Of a DNA stretch of 64,000 nt, positions 1-8,170 are shown one piece after another (position 1 is the first letter of the stretch; every line of letters starts with the position of its first letter). The position numbers and the translations under genes are program-made. The notes beneath the pieces were generated by a model that had not been told where the DNA came from, ran no database searches, and saw only the letters and a program-made list of their open reading frames with translations. The stretch comes from a bacterium (GTDB lineage: Bacteria; UBP6; JAFGXH01): NCBI GenBank assembly GCA_027064085.1, contig JAMOQH010000141.1:1-64000 (forward strand), read 5' to 3'.

Positions 1-30
1 ATAACAATAATAACAATAACAATAACAATA
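1..30. repeat. AATAAC-type microsatellite
   Basis: The first 30 bases consist only of AAT and AAC triplets. Read in the frame of the downstream coding region they give an unbroken run of Asn codons, so the tract is potentially translated. It directly abuts the first palindromic repeat. Its left end is outside the window. Confidence 0.8.
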
Positions 31-896
31 GTAGAGACGAGGCAATGCCTCGTCTCTACAGCACAACACTCCATGCAGACGAGGCAATGCCTCGTCTCTA
101 CAAGAACACCATATTTGAATCAGGAACCACCCTTTCATTTAACTACGAAAATACTCCTGATGGATACTTCCTTGACCACAACGGACTCCTTGCAACGGGA
201 TTTCAATCATATATAAGAATTATCCCCGAAAAGAATTTCGCTTTTTGCATACTTGCAAATGATTTATCTGTTGATATTTCATCAATAAGCGATATTTTAA
301 CCCTAGAATATACAAATGGAGAGTATAAACATAAACTTACCCTCCCCCTAAACAATATAATACCTCAATTAATTCTTAAAAATTTTCCAATAGGTTTTTA
401 TAAAGGTTATGAAAGTGGAATAACAGAATTTTTTATAGAAAACAATGAACTTTACCTTAATCTTTTTGAACAAGAATATTTAATTAAATACTATGGTGGT
501 AATAAATTTTATTTTTATGAAGAAGGTTTTTTAATAGAAATAGTTGTTGATTTTGAAAAAAATAAAATATATCTTAATAGCGAAGCATTGATAAAAATAA
601 AAAAGCCTAAATTTATCAATAAAAGTAAAATAGCAAGAAAACTAGACGGAATTTACTCTCATAAAGAAAAAGTATTACCTAATATAGAAATTTTCAAGGA
701 ATATGACAATGAATTAATTAGAATTTTCTTAGTTGATTCTATGGAAGAATTTGAAATATTTTTACTGGATTCAGAAACAGAAGTCATTTTACCTGATTAT
801 GGCCATTTAATATTAAAATATGATGAAAACGATAAAATAATAGGATTTGAACTTGATGGCTTTGAAGAATACGAGATATTACACAGTAACTTGTAA
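1..896 (+). CDS. Beta-lactamase-like serine hydrolase, 5'-partial, repeat-invaded
   Basis: The frame is open from the left edge of the window (Asn run, then Ser-Arg-Asp-Glu-Ala) through two palindromic repeats to the stop at 894-896; the first ATG is at 45, inside a palindrome. The stretch DHNGLLATGFQSYIRIIPEK followed by NFAFCILAN resembles the His-Gly...Gly-Phe-x-Ser...Ile-Pro-Glu-Lys...Leu-Asn region near the end of class C beta-lactamase/serine hydrolase domains. The catalytic Ser-x-x-Lys and Tyr motifs would lie further upstream and are not seen. The remaining ~190 residues are a beta-rich C-terminal extension of unrecognised type. Either the gene starts outside the window, or an older gene was cut down by repeat insertion and now starts in the palindrome. 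No good Shine-Dalgarno precedes the ATG at 45. The family assignment is moderate. Confidence 0.5.
   Translation, partial: NNNNNNNNNSRDEAMPRLYSTTLHADEAMPRLYKNTIFESGTTLSFNYENTPDGYFLDHNGLLATGFQSYIRIIPEKNFAFCILANDLSVDISSISDILTLEYTNGEYKHKLTLPLNNIIPQLILKNFPIGFYKGYESGITEFFIENNELYLNLFEQEYLIKYYGGNKFYFYEEGFLIEIVVDFEKNKIYLNSEALIKIKKPKFINKSKIARKLDGIYSHKEKVLPNIEIFKEYDNELIRIFLVDSMEEFEIFLLDSETEVILPDYGHLILKYDENDKIIGFELDGFEEYEILHSNL
31..59. repeat. Palindromic repeat, copy 1
   Basis: A perfect inverted repeat with 14-base arms (GTAGAGACGAGGCA and its reverse complement) around one central base. A second, left-truncated copy lies 17 bases further on. Similar GTAGAGACG...CGTCTCTAC palindromes are known as dispersed intergenic repeats in several phyla. 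Here the centre supplies an ATG and the right arm encodes Met-Pro-Arg-Leu-Tyr in the frame of the hydrolase-like gene. Confidence 0.85.
77..101. repeat. Palindromic repeat, copy 2 (left arm degraded)
   Basis: The core AGACGAGGCA-A-TGCCTCGTCT is an exact match to the centre of copy 1, and the right arm is complete (ending CTCTAC). The outer left arm has diverged. It encodes the same Met-Pro-Arg-Leu-Tyr in the same frame as copy 1, with about 9 codons between the two. Confidence 0.8.
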
Positions 897-951
897 ATAT
901 ATACAAAAAATGATAAAAATAGGCATATGAATATGTTTTATAAGGAATATA

Positions 952-2877
952 ATGCAATACAAAGAATTTACACTAGACAAATTTCAAGAAGATGCAGTAA
1001 TTGCTATTGAAAATAAAAAATCAGTAGTTGTTTCTGCTGCCACAGGAACAGGCAAAACTTTAATCGCTGATTACGCAATTAATTTATACTTTAATATGGG
1101 GCAAAAAATTGTTTACACTTCTCCTATTAAATCACTTTCTAATCAAAAATACAGACAATTTAAAAAAGAATTTGGCGAAGATAAAGTTGGACTTATTACT
1201 GGTGATGTTGTAATTAATCCAAGAGCAGATTTATTAATTATGACAGTAGAAATATACAGAAATATGTTATTAATTTCGGACCCAATGATAGATGAAATAG
1301 CATGTGTTATTTTTGATGAGGTTCATTTTATAAATGATAGAGACAGGGGCATTATTTGGGAAGAATCTATTATTTTTAGCCCAGAAAGAATAAGAATTAT
1401 AGCTCTCTCTGCAACAATTCCGAATTACTATGAATTTGCAGGTTGGATACAAAGTATAAAAAAACACGATGTTGCAATAGTTAATTATGAAAAAAGGGTT
1501 ATTCCATTAAACTATTCTTATTTTGATGTACATTACGGATTACTTGATTATAATAAATATACCAAAAAGCTAAAGGAAGTAAAACATATTTTGTATAAAG
1601 AACATAAAAATCTAAACACATACTTTAAAAGCATGAAAAGATATAGTTTTATCGATTTAGTTAAAATACTAAAAAAAGAAAAAAAAGTTCCAGCATTATT
1701 TTTTGTTTTCTCCCGTAAAAAAGCAGAAGCATTAGCTAAAGATTTAATGGAAGAGGTAAATTTTAATATCAAAAAACAAGACATCATAGACTATATCAAT
1801 TCAGAAATAGAGTTGGATTCAGACATTTATGATTTAAATACTACAAAACTATTAATTAAAAGCCTGAAAAAAGGTATAGGCTTTCATCATGCAGGTTTAT
1901 TGCCTAAATTAAAATTAATTGTTGAAAACTTATTTGCTAAAGGATTAATCAAAATATTATTTACAACCGAAACTTTTGCTGTAGGAATAAATATGCCTGC
2001 TAAAACGGTTGTATTTGAAGCATTGAAAAAATATGATGGAGTTAGCTTTAGGTATCTCAAATCAAAAGAATTTTTTCAGATGGCGGGAAGAGCAGGAAGA
2101 CGAGGGCTTGACAAAGAAGGTTTTGTTATTCCTATGATTAATTTTGAGATATTAAAATTTGGATATATTGACAAACTAAAACAAGGAGATATAGAACCTA
2201 TTAATTCAATGTTCAAATTATCTTACAATACTGTAATTAATTTAATTAGACAACATAATAAAAAAGAATCTATTAATATTCTTAAAGATAGTTTTTTTCA
2301 ATTTCAAAATAAATTTAAAAAATCTAAAATACCTAATTTATTTGAAAGGCGTTTAAGTGTTCTTAAAAAGAATGGATATGTAGATAAAACTAATAATTTA
2401 ACAGAAAAAGGAAATTTTTTAGCAAAAGTTTATACTGAATCTTTAATTGTTTCTGAAATTTTTACCGCTGAAAATATTCTTGACTACACTGCATTAGAAT
2501 TATTTTTTATTTTAACATCTATAATATACGAGCCAAGCAAAAACAATAATTTTAGGTTTAAGAAAAAAGACTTACAAGAAGGATGGAAAGTTTTAGATGG
2601 ATTTGATAATAATGGATTTATTTTTAATTATTTTGAAAATAAAAAAGCAATTTCTTTATATCCATTTATAAAATTATGGTTTAAAGCAGATGTTAGTTTT
2701 GTTGAATTGATGACTTATACTAATCTCCAAGAAGGAAATATCATTAGGTTATTCAGAATGACTATTGATTTAATATTTCAAATTATAAATGCAAGTAATA
2801 ACGAAGAACTAATAGAAAGACTTAAATATATTGTATATTCAATAGAAAGAGAATACATTAAATATGAAGGGTTTTAG
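952..2877 (+). CDS. Ski2/Mtr4-like DExH-box RNA helicase
   Basis: Superfamily 2 helicase of the Ski2-like group, expected to unwind RNA (or DNA) using ATP in the cytoplasm. Visible motifs in order: Walker A ATGTGKT (residues 30-36), TSPIKSLSNQKY (motif Ia), DEVH Walker B (122-125) followed by FINDRDRG, LSATIPN (motif III), and QMAGRAGRRG (motif VI, 376-385). DEVH with the following phrase and the form of motif Ia are typical of Ski2/Mtr4 rather than of DEAD-box proteins. At 641 residues it lacks the long arch insertion of eukaryotic Mtr4; the C-terminal ~250 residues are helical and unassigned. The start is supported by AAGGA about 6 bases before the ATG. It stands alone on its strand, 68 bp before hprK. 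The exact substrate cannot be told from sequence. Confidence 0.85.
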   Translation: MQYKEFTLDKFQEDAVIAIENKKSVVVSAATGTGKTLIADYAINLYFNMGQKIVYTSPIKSLSNQKYRQFKKEFGEDKVGLITGDVVINPRADLLIMTVEIYRNMLLISDPMIDEIACVIFDEVHFINDRDRGIIWEESIIFSPERIRIIALSATIPNYYEFAGWIQSIKKHDVAIVNYEKRVIPLNYSYFDVHYGLLDYNKYTKKLKEVKHILYKEHKNLNTYFKSMKRYSFIDLVKILKKEKKVPALFFVFSRKKAEALAKDLMEEVNFNIKKQDIIDYINSEIELDSDIYDLNTTKLLIKSLKKGIGFHHAGLLPKLKLIVENLFAKGLIKILFTTETFAVGINMPAKTVVFEALKKYDGVSFRYLKSKEFFQMAGRAGRRGLDKEGFVIPMINFEILKFGYIDKLKQGDIEPINSMFKLSYNTVINLIRQHNKKESINILKDSFFQFQNKFKKSKIPNLFERRLSVLKKNGYVDKTNNLTEKGNFLAKVYTESLIVSEIFTAENILDYTALELFFILTSIIYEPSKNNNFRFKKKDLQEGWKVLDGFDNNGFIFNYFENKKAISLYPFIKLWFKADVSFVELMTYTNLQEGNIIRLFRMTIDLIFQIINASNNEELIERLKYIVYSIEREYIKYEGF

Positions 2878-2944
2878 AAAATAAAGAAAATTATTTACAA
2901 AGAGTAAAAAATATAATAAAATGTAGTGTTTTAGGATCTTTATT

Positions 2945-3898
2945 ATGATTACAATTAATGATTTTTTAAAAAAATATAAAGAAGATTTATCAATTACTTC
3001 AGTATTTGAGAATAATGCTTTAGAAAATCAAATAAAAACTTATAATATTCAAAAAACTGCATTAGCCTTAACAAAAGGAATGGCTAATTCGGTGTATAAT
3101 CACAGAATTCAAATTTTTGGAAGAATGGAATTTTCTTATTTAATAAAAAATATTGATACTATTGAAAAAAATATTAAAGAAATTTTTGAAACTAGAATTA
3201 TTCCTGTAATTATACTAACTAACTCTTTAGAATTTCCTGATGTTGTAAAAAAGCTGGCTCTTGAATATAATGTTGTTTTAATAGTAACAGATTTGGAAAC
3301 TGAGAGATTTATTGACATCATTACACATATACTCAGAGATATTTTTGCTAAAGAATTAACCCTACACGGCTCTCTTATCGATGTTCATGGGGTGGGATTA
3401 TTATTATTAGGTAAATCAGGAATTGGAAAATCTGAAACAGCTCTTGAACTTGTTGAAAGAGGGCACAGATTTGTTGCAGATGATGTAATTAAAGTGAAAT
3501 ATTCAGGTGGTGATTTTGTTTATGGTTATGCTCCTGAAATTTTAAAACATCATCTTGAAATTCGTGGAGTTGGTTTAATAAATATAAGAGCATTATTTGG
3601 AATTGTATCTGTAAGGGATAGAAAAAAAATAGAAATGGTAATTGAATTAGTAGACTGGGATAAAACAGAAAATTATGATAGAATAGGAATAAGAAAACAC
3701 TATTACACATTATTGCATGCAAAATTACCATACTTAAAACTTCCTCTTAGGCAAGGAAGAGATATTGCAACAATAATTGAAATTGCAGTTAGAAACCAAT
3801 TAGCAAAATTACAAGGATTTGATGCTGCACAAGAATTTAATGATAAATTATTAGCCCAAATTTCAAAAAATAAAAATGCTTTGGAGGTAAGAGAGTGA
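2945..3898 (+). CDS. hprK: HPr kinase/phosphorylase
   Basis: Bifunctional enzyme that phosphorylates and dephosphorylates the regulatory serine of HPr. The length (317 aa) is normal for the family. The P-loop GKSGIGKS is at residues 156-163, followed by ETALELVERGHRFVADD, the DD being the conserved catalytic/Mg-binding pair. The family signature EIRGVGLINIRALFG and the LVDWDK segment follow. It opens an operon hprK-rapZ-ptsH-ptsI in which consecutive genes overlap by 1-4 bp. An AGGA sits 8 bases before the start. HprK with HPr but without EII genes is the arrangement of regulatory PTS systems in many non-enteric Gram-negatives. Confidence 0.95.
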   Translation: MITINDFLKKYKEDLSITSVFENNALENQIKTYNIQKTALALTKGMANSVYNHRIQIFGRMEFSYLIKNIDTIEKNIKEIFETRIIPVIILTNSLEFPDVVKKLALEYNVVLIVTDLETERFIDIITHILRDIFAKELTLHGSLIDVHGVGLLLLGKSGIGKSETALELVERGHRFVADDVIKVKYSGGDFVYGYAPEILKHHLEIRGVGLINIRALFGIVSVRDRKKIEMVIELVDWDKTENYDRIGIRKHYYTLLHAKLPYLKLPLRQGRDIATIIEIAVRNQLAKLQGFDAAQEFNDKLLAQISKNKNALEVRE

Positions 3899-4737
3899 AC
3901 ATTGTTATAGTGACAGGTCTTTCTGGCTCGGGTAAATCTAGTGTATTAAACTATTTAGAAGATAAAAATTTTTATTGTGTTGATAACCTACCATTAGTTT
4001 TAATTGATAAATTCTTAGAAATACTTGAAAAAACCAATTATGAAAATATAGCTATTGGTATAGATATTAGAGAATACTTAATTTCTGAAGATTTTGAAAA
4101 ATTTGAAAACATTAAAAATAGAATAGAAAATGTTTTTATTCTATTTTTAGACACAATAACAAAAGAATTATATAAAAGATACAACGAATCAAGAAGAAAA
4201 CATCCACTAAATGAAACAAATTTAGAGAAAGCTATTGAAAAGGAAAAATATATACTAGAACCTATAAAAAAAGATAGTGATTTCGTTTTGGATACTACAA
4301 ATTTACCTTTAAAATCATTATATAAAGAATTAGATAATATTTTTAGATTAAAAAAAGATGAATCAAATTTTTTTATTAATATTAGTTCATTTGGATTTAA
4401 ATATAGTAATTTTAAAAATTCTCATCTAATGTTTGATGTTAGATTTTTACCAAACCCATTTTTTATTAAAGAATTAAAGCATAAAACTGGTTTAGATGAT
4501 GATGTTTATAACTATGTCTTAAACCACAATGAAACAAAAGAATTCTTAAAGAGGTTAGATTACATTATAAATTACTTATTACCTCTGTATGAAAAAGAAG
4601 GTAGACATTATTTAAATATTGCAATTGGCTGTACAGGAGGAAAACATCGTTCAGTATCAATTGCAAGATACCTACATAAAAAACTATTAAAAAATTACAA
4701 TGTAACAATTACGCACAGGGAAATTAAGGGGGATTAA
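3895..4737 (+). CDS. rapZ: RapZ/YvcJ-family nucleotide-binding protein
   Basis: P-loop protein of the RapZ (YvcJ) family. The Walker A motif GLSGSGKS lies at residues 8-15, and the C-terminal family hallmark GCTGGKHRSVSIARYL is present. In E. coli RapZ delivers the small RNA GlmZ to RNase E and so controls glmS; in Gram-positives YvcJ has other roles, so the role here is not fixed by homology. The start is GTG at 3895, overlapping the hprK stop (GTGA), with a strong GGAGG at 3883-3887; translational coupling is likely. At 280 aa it is family-typical. glmS lies only about 5 kb away on the opposite strand, which makes a functional link worth considering. Confidence 0.93.
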   Translation: MNIVIVTGLSGSGKSSVLNYLEDKNFYCVDNLPLVLIDKFLEILEKTNYENIAIGIDIREYLISEDFEKFENIKNRIENVFILFLDTITKELYKRYNESRRKHPLNETNLEKAIEKEKYILEPIKKDSDFVLDTTNLPLKSLYKELDNIFRLKKDESNFFINISSFGFKYSNFKNSHLMFDVRFLPNPFFIKELKHKTGLDDDVYNYVLNHNETKEFLKRLDYIINYLLPLYEKEGRHYLNIAIGCTGGKHRSVSIARYLHKKLLKNYNVTITHREIKGD

Positions 4738-5003
4738 TGATTTCTGAAAGAAATGCAATTTTAAAAAACTCAAGAGGATTACATGCTAGGCCAGCAGCAA
4801 TGCTTGTTAGTGCAGCAAAAGAATTCAAATCAGATATTACATTTTCAAAAGATAACGATACCGTTAACGCTAAAAGTATAATGGGGGTATTAATGCTTGC
4901 CGCACCAAGTGGTACATCTATTCATATTAGAGCAAATGGAGATGATGCTGAACAAGCGGTAAATGAGCTTTACGAACTTATTGAAAACGAGATGGAATAT
5001 TGA
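4737..5003 (+). CDS. ptsH: Phosphocarrier protein HPr
   Basis: Small PTS phosphocarrier, 88 aa. The EI-phosphorylated histidine is His16 in NSRGLHARPAAML. The HprK-phosphorylated serine is Ser47 in AKSIMGVLMLAAPSG. Both sites are intact, so it can receive phosphate from EI (PEP) and from HprK (ATP). The ATG overlaps the last base of the rapZ stop, and AAGGGGG lies just upstream. It is expected to be cytoplasmic and to work in regulation, because no sugar EIIB/EIIC genes are in the window. Confidence 0.96.
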   Translation: MISERNAILKNSRGLHARPAAMLVSAAKEFKSDITFSKDNDTVNAKSIMGVLMLAAPSGTSIHIRANGDDAEQAVNELYELIENEMEY

Positions 5004-6733
5004 AAGATAAACCTAAGCCTCATAACTTTAAAGGAAATAAAAATTATAAATCTATTATTATTGGATTTATCAGGATTTTAAAAAAAGATAATGTTATTGT
5101 TCCTAAATATAAAATAGAAAATACTGAATTAGAAGTTAAAAATCTTTTAAATGCAATAAATGAAGTAAAAAAAGAAGTGAAATTATTACAAAAAAAAATA
5201 AACCCCAATAAAGAAAAGGATATTTATGCCATTTTTGATTTTTATAAAATGTATCTAGAAGATGATTATTATATAAATGATGCAATTGAAGAAATAAGAG
5301 AAAAAAAATTAAATGCAGCATATATAATAGAAGAAAGACACAAAAAAACAATTTCATTTTTTAATACTCTAGAAGATCCTAAAATGAGAGAAAGAAAAGA
5401 TGATATTGATTTTCTAACTCAAAAAGTACTAAATTATTTACTTAAAAATAAAGGAAATAGTAGTAACATTTTATCAAATCAAGTTATATTTGCTAAAAAA
5501 ATATCTCCATTGGATTTAATACTATATCATGCACAAGGCGTTAAAGCTATCGTGACAGAAGAAGGAACATTCACCTCACATACATCAATAATTGCAAATA
5601 CTCTTGATATTTCCTATATTATGGGAATTGAGAATTGTTTAAATGCTGTAAATAATAATGATATTGCCATTATTAATGGATTTACCGGGGAGATAATTAT
5701 AAATCCTGAACAAAGTAGTATTACAAAATATAAAATAAAAAAAGAAGAACAAGAAAACCTTTTGCTAGAACTAGAAAAGGAAGCTCTTTATAAAAGTTAT
5801 ACTACAGACAATAAATATATAAAGATAATGTCTAATATTGATGTTATTGATGCTCCAGAAAAAATAAATAAATATAATTTTGAGGGAATTGGTCTTGCTC
5901 GCTCTGAATTTATGTTTCACGACAAAGAAACGATTCCATCTTATGAAGAACAGCTAATAATTTATAAAGAGCTATTAATAAAAAATAAAAATATTGAAGT
6001 TACAATAAGAACTTTTGATTTTAGTGAAGATAAAACACCAAATACGCTAAAAGTTTTTCATCAACATAATCCATCAATGGGACTTAGAGGAATTAGATTC
6101 TCATTTTATCAAAAAATATTTAAAACACAATTGAAGGCTTTAATTGAGGCTTCTAAATTTGGTAATTTAAAGATTTTATTTCCAATGATTAGCTCATATC
6201 AAGAATTTATAGATATAAAAAAAATAGAAGCTGAAATTTTAAAGGAATTAAATATTAAAAAAAATTATAAACTTGGAATAATGATTGAAACTATTTCTTC
6301 CGTTTATATTTTACAAGATATTTATAAAGATATAGATTTTATTTCACTAGGTACAAATGATTTAATGCAGTATTTTTTTGCTGTTGATAGAAGTAACAGT
6401 ATAGTTAAATATTTATCATCTCCATTTGCTCCATCATTCATTAGATTTTTAAATGAAATAACCTCTCTAATAAAAAAATATAATATTGAATTATCTATTT
6501 GTGGCAAAATTGCTTCCATGCCAAATATAATTCCAATTTTAATAGGTCTTAATTTAGATATTTTATCAGTTTCTCCATTATCTATACCGATAATAAAAAG
6601 AGTAATTAAAAAAATATCATATTCAGAATCAGTAAAACTAGTTAATAAATTAATTAAAAATAAAACTTATAAAGAGAATGAAAATTTAGTTGCAAATTTT
6701 TTAAAAGACAATAAAGTTAATTTAGAATTTTAA
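5000..6733 (+). CDS. ptsI: PTS enzyme I (PEP-protein phosphotransferase)
   Basis: Transfers phosphate from PEP to HPr. The active-site histidine is His194 in GTFTSHTSIIAN. Downstream are GLARSEFMF, MGLRGIRFS and FISLGTNDLMQYFFAVDR of the PEP-binding TIM barrel, and a C-terminal Cys-Gly (SICGKIA) matching the catalytic Cys region. At 577 aa it is full length. The start is TTG at 5000, overlapping the ptsH stop as TTGA; no in-frame ATG sits nearby upstream. The sequence is more divergent than usual (His followed by Thr, not Ala), as seen in EI enzymes of regulatory PTS. The gene ends 4 bp into the convergent porin-like gene. Confidence 0.93.
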   Translation: MKDKPKPHNFKGNKNYKSIIIGFIRILKKDNVIVPKYKIENTELEVKNLLNAINEVKKEVKLLQKKINPNKEKDIYAIFDFYKMYLEDDYYINDAIEEIREKKLNAAYIIEERHKKTISFFNTLEDPKMRERKDDIDFLTQKVLNYLLKNKGNSSNILSNQVIFAKKISPLDLILYHAQGVKAIVTEEGTFTSHTSIIANTLDISYIMGIENCLNAVNNNDIAIINGFTGEIIINPEQSSITKYKIKKEEQENLLLELEKEALYKSYTTDNKYIKIMSNIDVIDAPEKINKYNFEGIGLARSEFMFHDKETIPSYEEQLIIYKELLIKNKNIEVTIRTFDFSEDKTPNTLKVFHQHNPSMGLRGIRFSFYQKIFKTQLKALIEASKFGNLKILFPMISSYQEFIDIKKIEAEILKELNIKKNYKLGIMIETISSVYILQDIYKDIDFISLGTNDLMQYFFAVDRSNSIVKYLSSPFAPSFIRFLNEITSLIKKYNIELSICGKIASMPNIIPILIGLNLDILSVSPLSIPIIKRVIKKISYSESVKLVNKLIKNKTYKENENLVANFLKDNKVNLEF

Positions 6734-8124
6734 AAGTTGATATTATAAACAGCTCTTGTAATATAATTTAAATCTGAATCTGAATTAATAATTGATTTAC
6801 CTGCAGAAAATTCAATTCCTGAACTCATTGCTTCATCGTATTTATACATAAACTTGAAACTTCCCCCCATTACATCATTTGTAAACCACTCTTCTTGTAG
6901 TGATAGTGGAGAAATTACTGAATTTTGTTGTTTATATAGAATAGTTAATTTAGATAACAATGTTTTAGTTTCATGTTTAATACTAAATGAACCTCCCAAA
7001 TTATCTTTATCTTTAGAAAAGTTGAAAGAACCACCTAATTGAAATGTTAATTTATTGTTTTCATTTAAATTTAATGCATAAGATAAAAATCCTGCTAAAT
7101 AATGATTTTGAGTTGAATAGGTTTCTCCATTTGATAAACCATTAAATAATGTGTCTAAAGTCTTTCCATATAACCATGTATAATATAATGAAACATTTAA
7201 ATTATCATTTTTAAAACCCAAATTAACAGTTGATAAGCTAGCAATATCTATATCATCTGTAAAAACATTTTCATTTTGAAGAGCTGATAATAACAATTTA
7301 TAGTAAAGTCCTGATTTAGTTGAACCATAAATATTAACCCCATCAAAACTTAAAGATTTGCTAAAAAAGTAATCATCTTCCATAGGGGAGAAAAATCTAC
7401 CCATTCTTGTATTTAATAAACCGGTGATATCTTTTCTTGTATAAAATGCTTCCTTTAAACCAATTGGCAATTTATTTCCTTGGATTGTTGAAATTGTTAC
7501 CCAGTCATTATTTATTTTTTCTGAAAGCGTTCCAAGTGTAATTCTAAAATCAGAGCTTGTAAAGTCCTTTGAAAATGATAGATTGAATTCATTTTGTAAT
7601 TCAAAAAATGTATTACCTGTATTATTGTCATCATCTCTAACATTTACTCTTACTCCAACATTTCCACTAATATCAACAATATCTAAATATTTTTTAGTAT
7701 TAATATTTTGAACTAATTTTTTATCATTAAACGGATTTTCTGTAGAATTTGGATTTATAACTTTTCCGTTATTCTCTTTTAGGTCTTTATTGTTTTTATC
7801 CTTTTCTTTTTTATCCCCAAGCCCTATCATAAATTTTTGGGGATCAATTTCGTCACTATTTATATTTTGAGTTTTAATTTTATTATCTTTTACATCTTTT
7901 AAATTATGAGGATCAATGATTTTACTACCATCCTTTTCACCTGCTCCTTTTTTCACAGATTTTTTAATATCCTTCTCATCTTTAAGCTCTTTATCGAGTT
8001 TCTCTACAATAATAGGATTAATAACTTTAATATTTTTTTCCTTAGGCAAATTTTCCTTGTTCTCTTTACTATCAGTAGCAAGAATAACAAATGGTATTAA
8101 TAATGATAATATTAAATATTTCAT
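6730..8124 (-). CDS. Outer-membrane beta-barrel (porin-like) protein with charged linker
   Basis: It begins with a signal peptide (MKYLILSLLIPFVILATDS). Residues ~20-140 are very rich in Lys, Glu, Asp and Asn, with repeated Val/Ile-Ile-(Asn/Asp)-Pro phrases, and look like a periplasmic disordered linker. The rest (about 150-464) shows alternating hydrophobic strands (for example NVGVRVNVRDD, FRITLGTLSEK, NLNVSLYYTWLYG) and ends in Phe after AVYNINF, the usual C-terminal barrel signature. The family is not recognised with certainty; the barrel is reminiscent of carbohydrate- or phosphate-selective porins. AAGGAGATT precedes the ATG. It lies between glmS and the PTS operon and faces ptsI. The substrate is unknown. 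Confidence 0.7.
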   Translation of the reverse strand: MKYLILSLLIPFVILATDSKENKENLPKEKNIKVINPIIVEKLDKELKDEKDIKKSVKKGAGEKDGSKIIDPHNLKDVKDNKIKTQNINSDEIDPQKFMIGLGDKKEKDKNNKDLKENNGKVINPNSTENPFNDKKLVQNINTKKYLDIVDISGNVGVRVNVRDDDNNTGNTFFELQNEFNLSFSKDFTSSDFRITLGTLSEKINNDWVTISTIQGNKLPIGLKEAFYTRKDITGLLNTRMGRFFSPMEDDYFFSKSLSFDGVNIYGSTKSGLYYKLLLSALQNENVFTDDIDIASLSTVNLGFKNDNLNVSLYYTWLYGKTLDTLFNGLSNGETYSTQNHYLAGFLSYALNLNENNKLTFQLGGSFNFSKDKDNLGGSFSIKHETKTLLSKLTILYKQQNSVISPLSLQEEWFTNDVMGGSFKFMYKYDEAMSSGIEFSAGKSIINSDSDLNYITRAVYNINF

Positions 8125-8170
8125 GGAATCTCCTTAAAAGTACTTATATTAGACTGTAGTAAACATCTTT

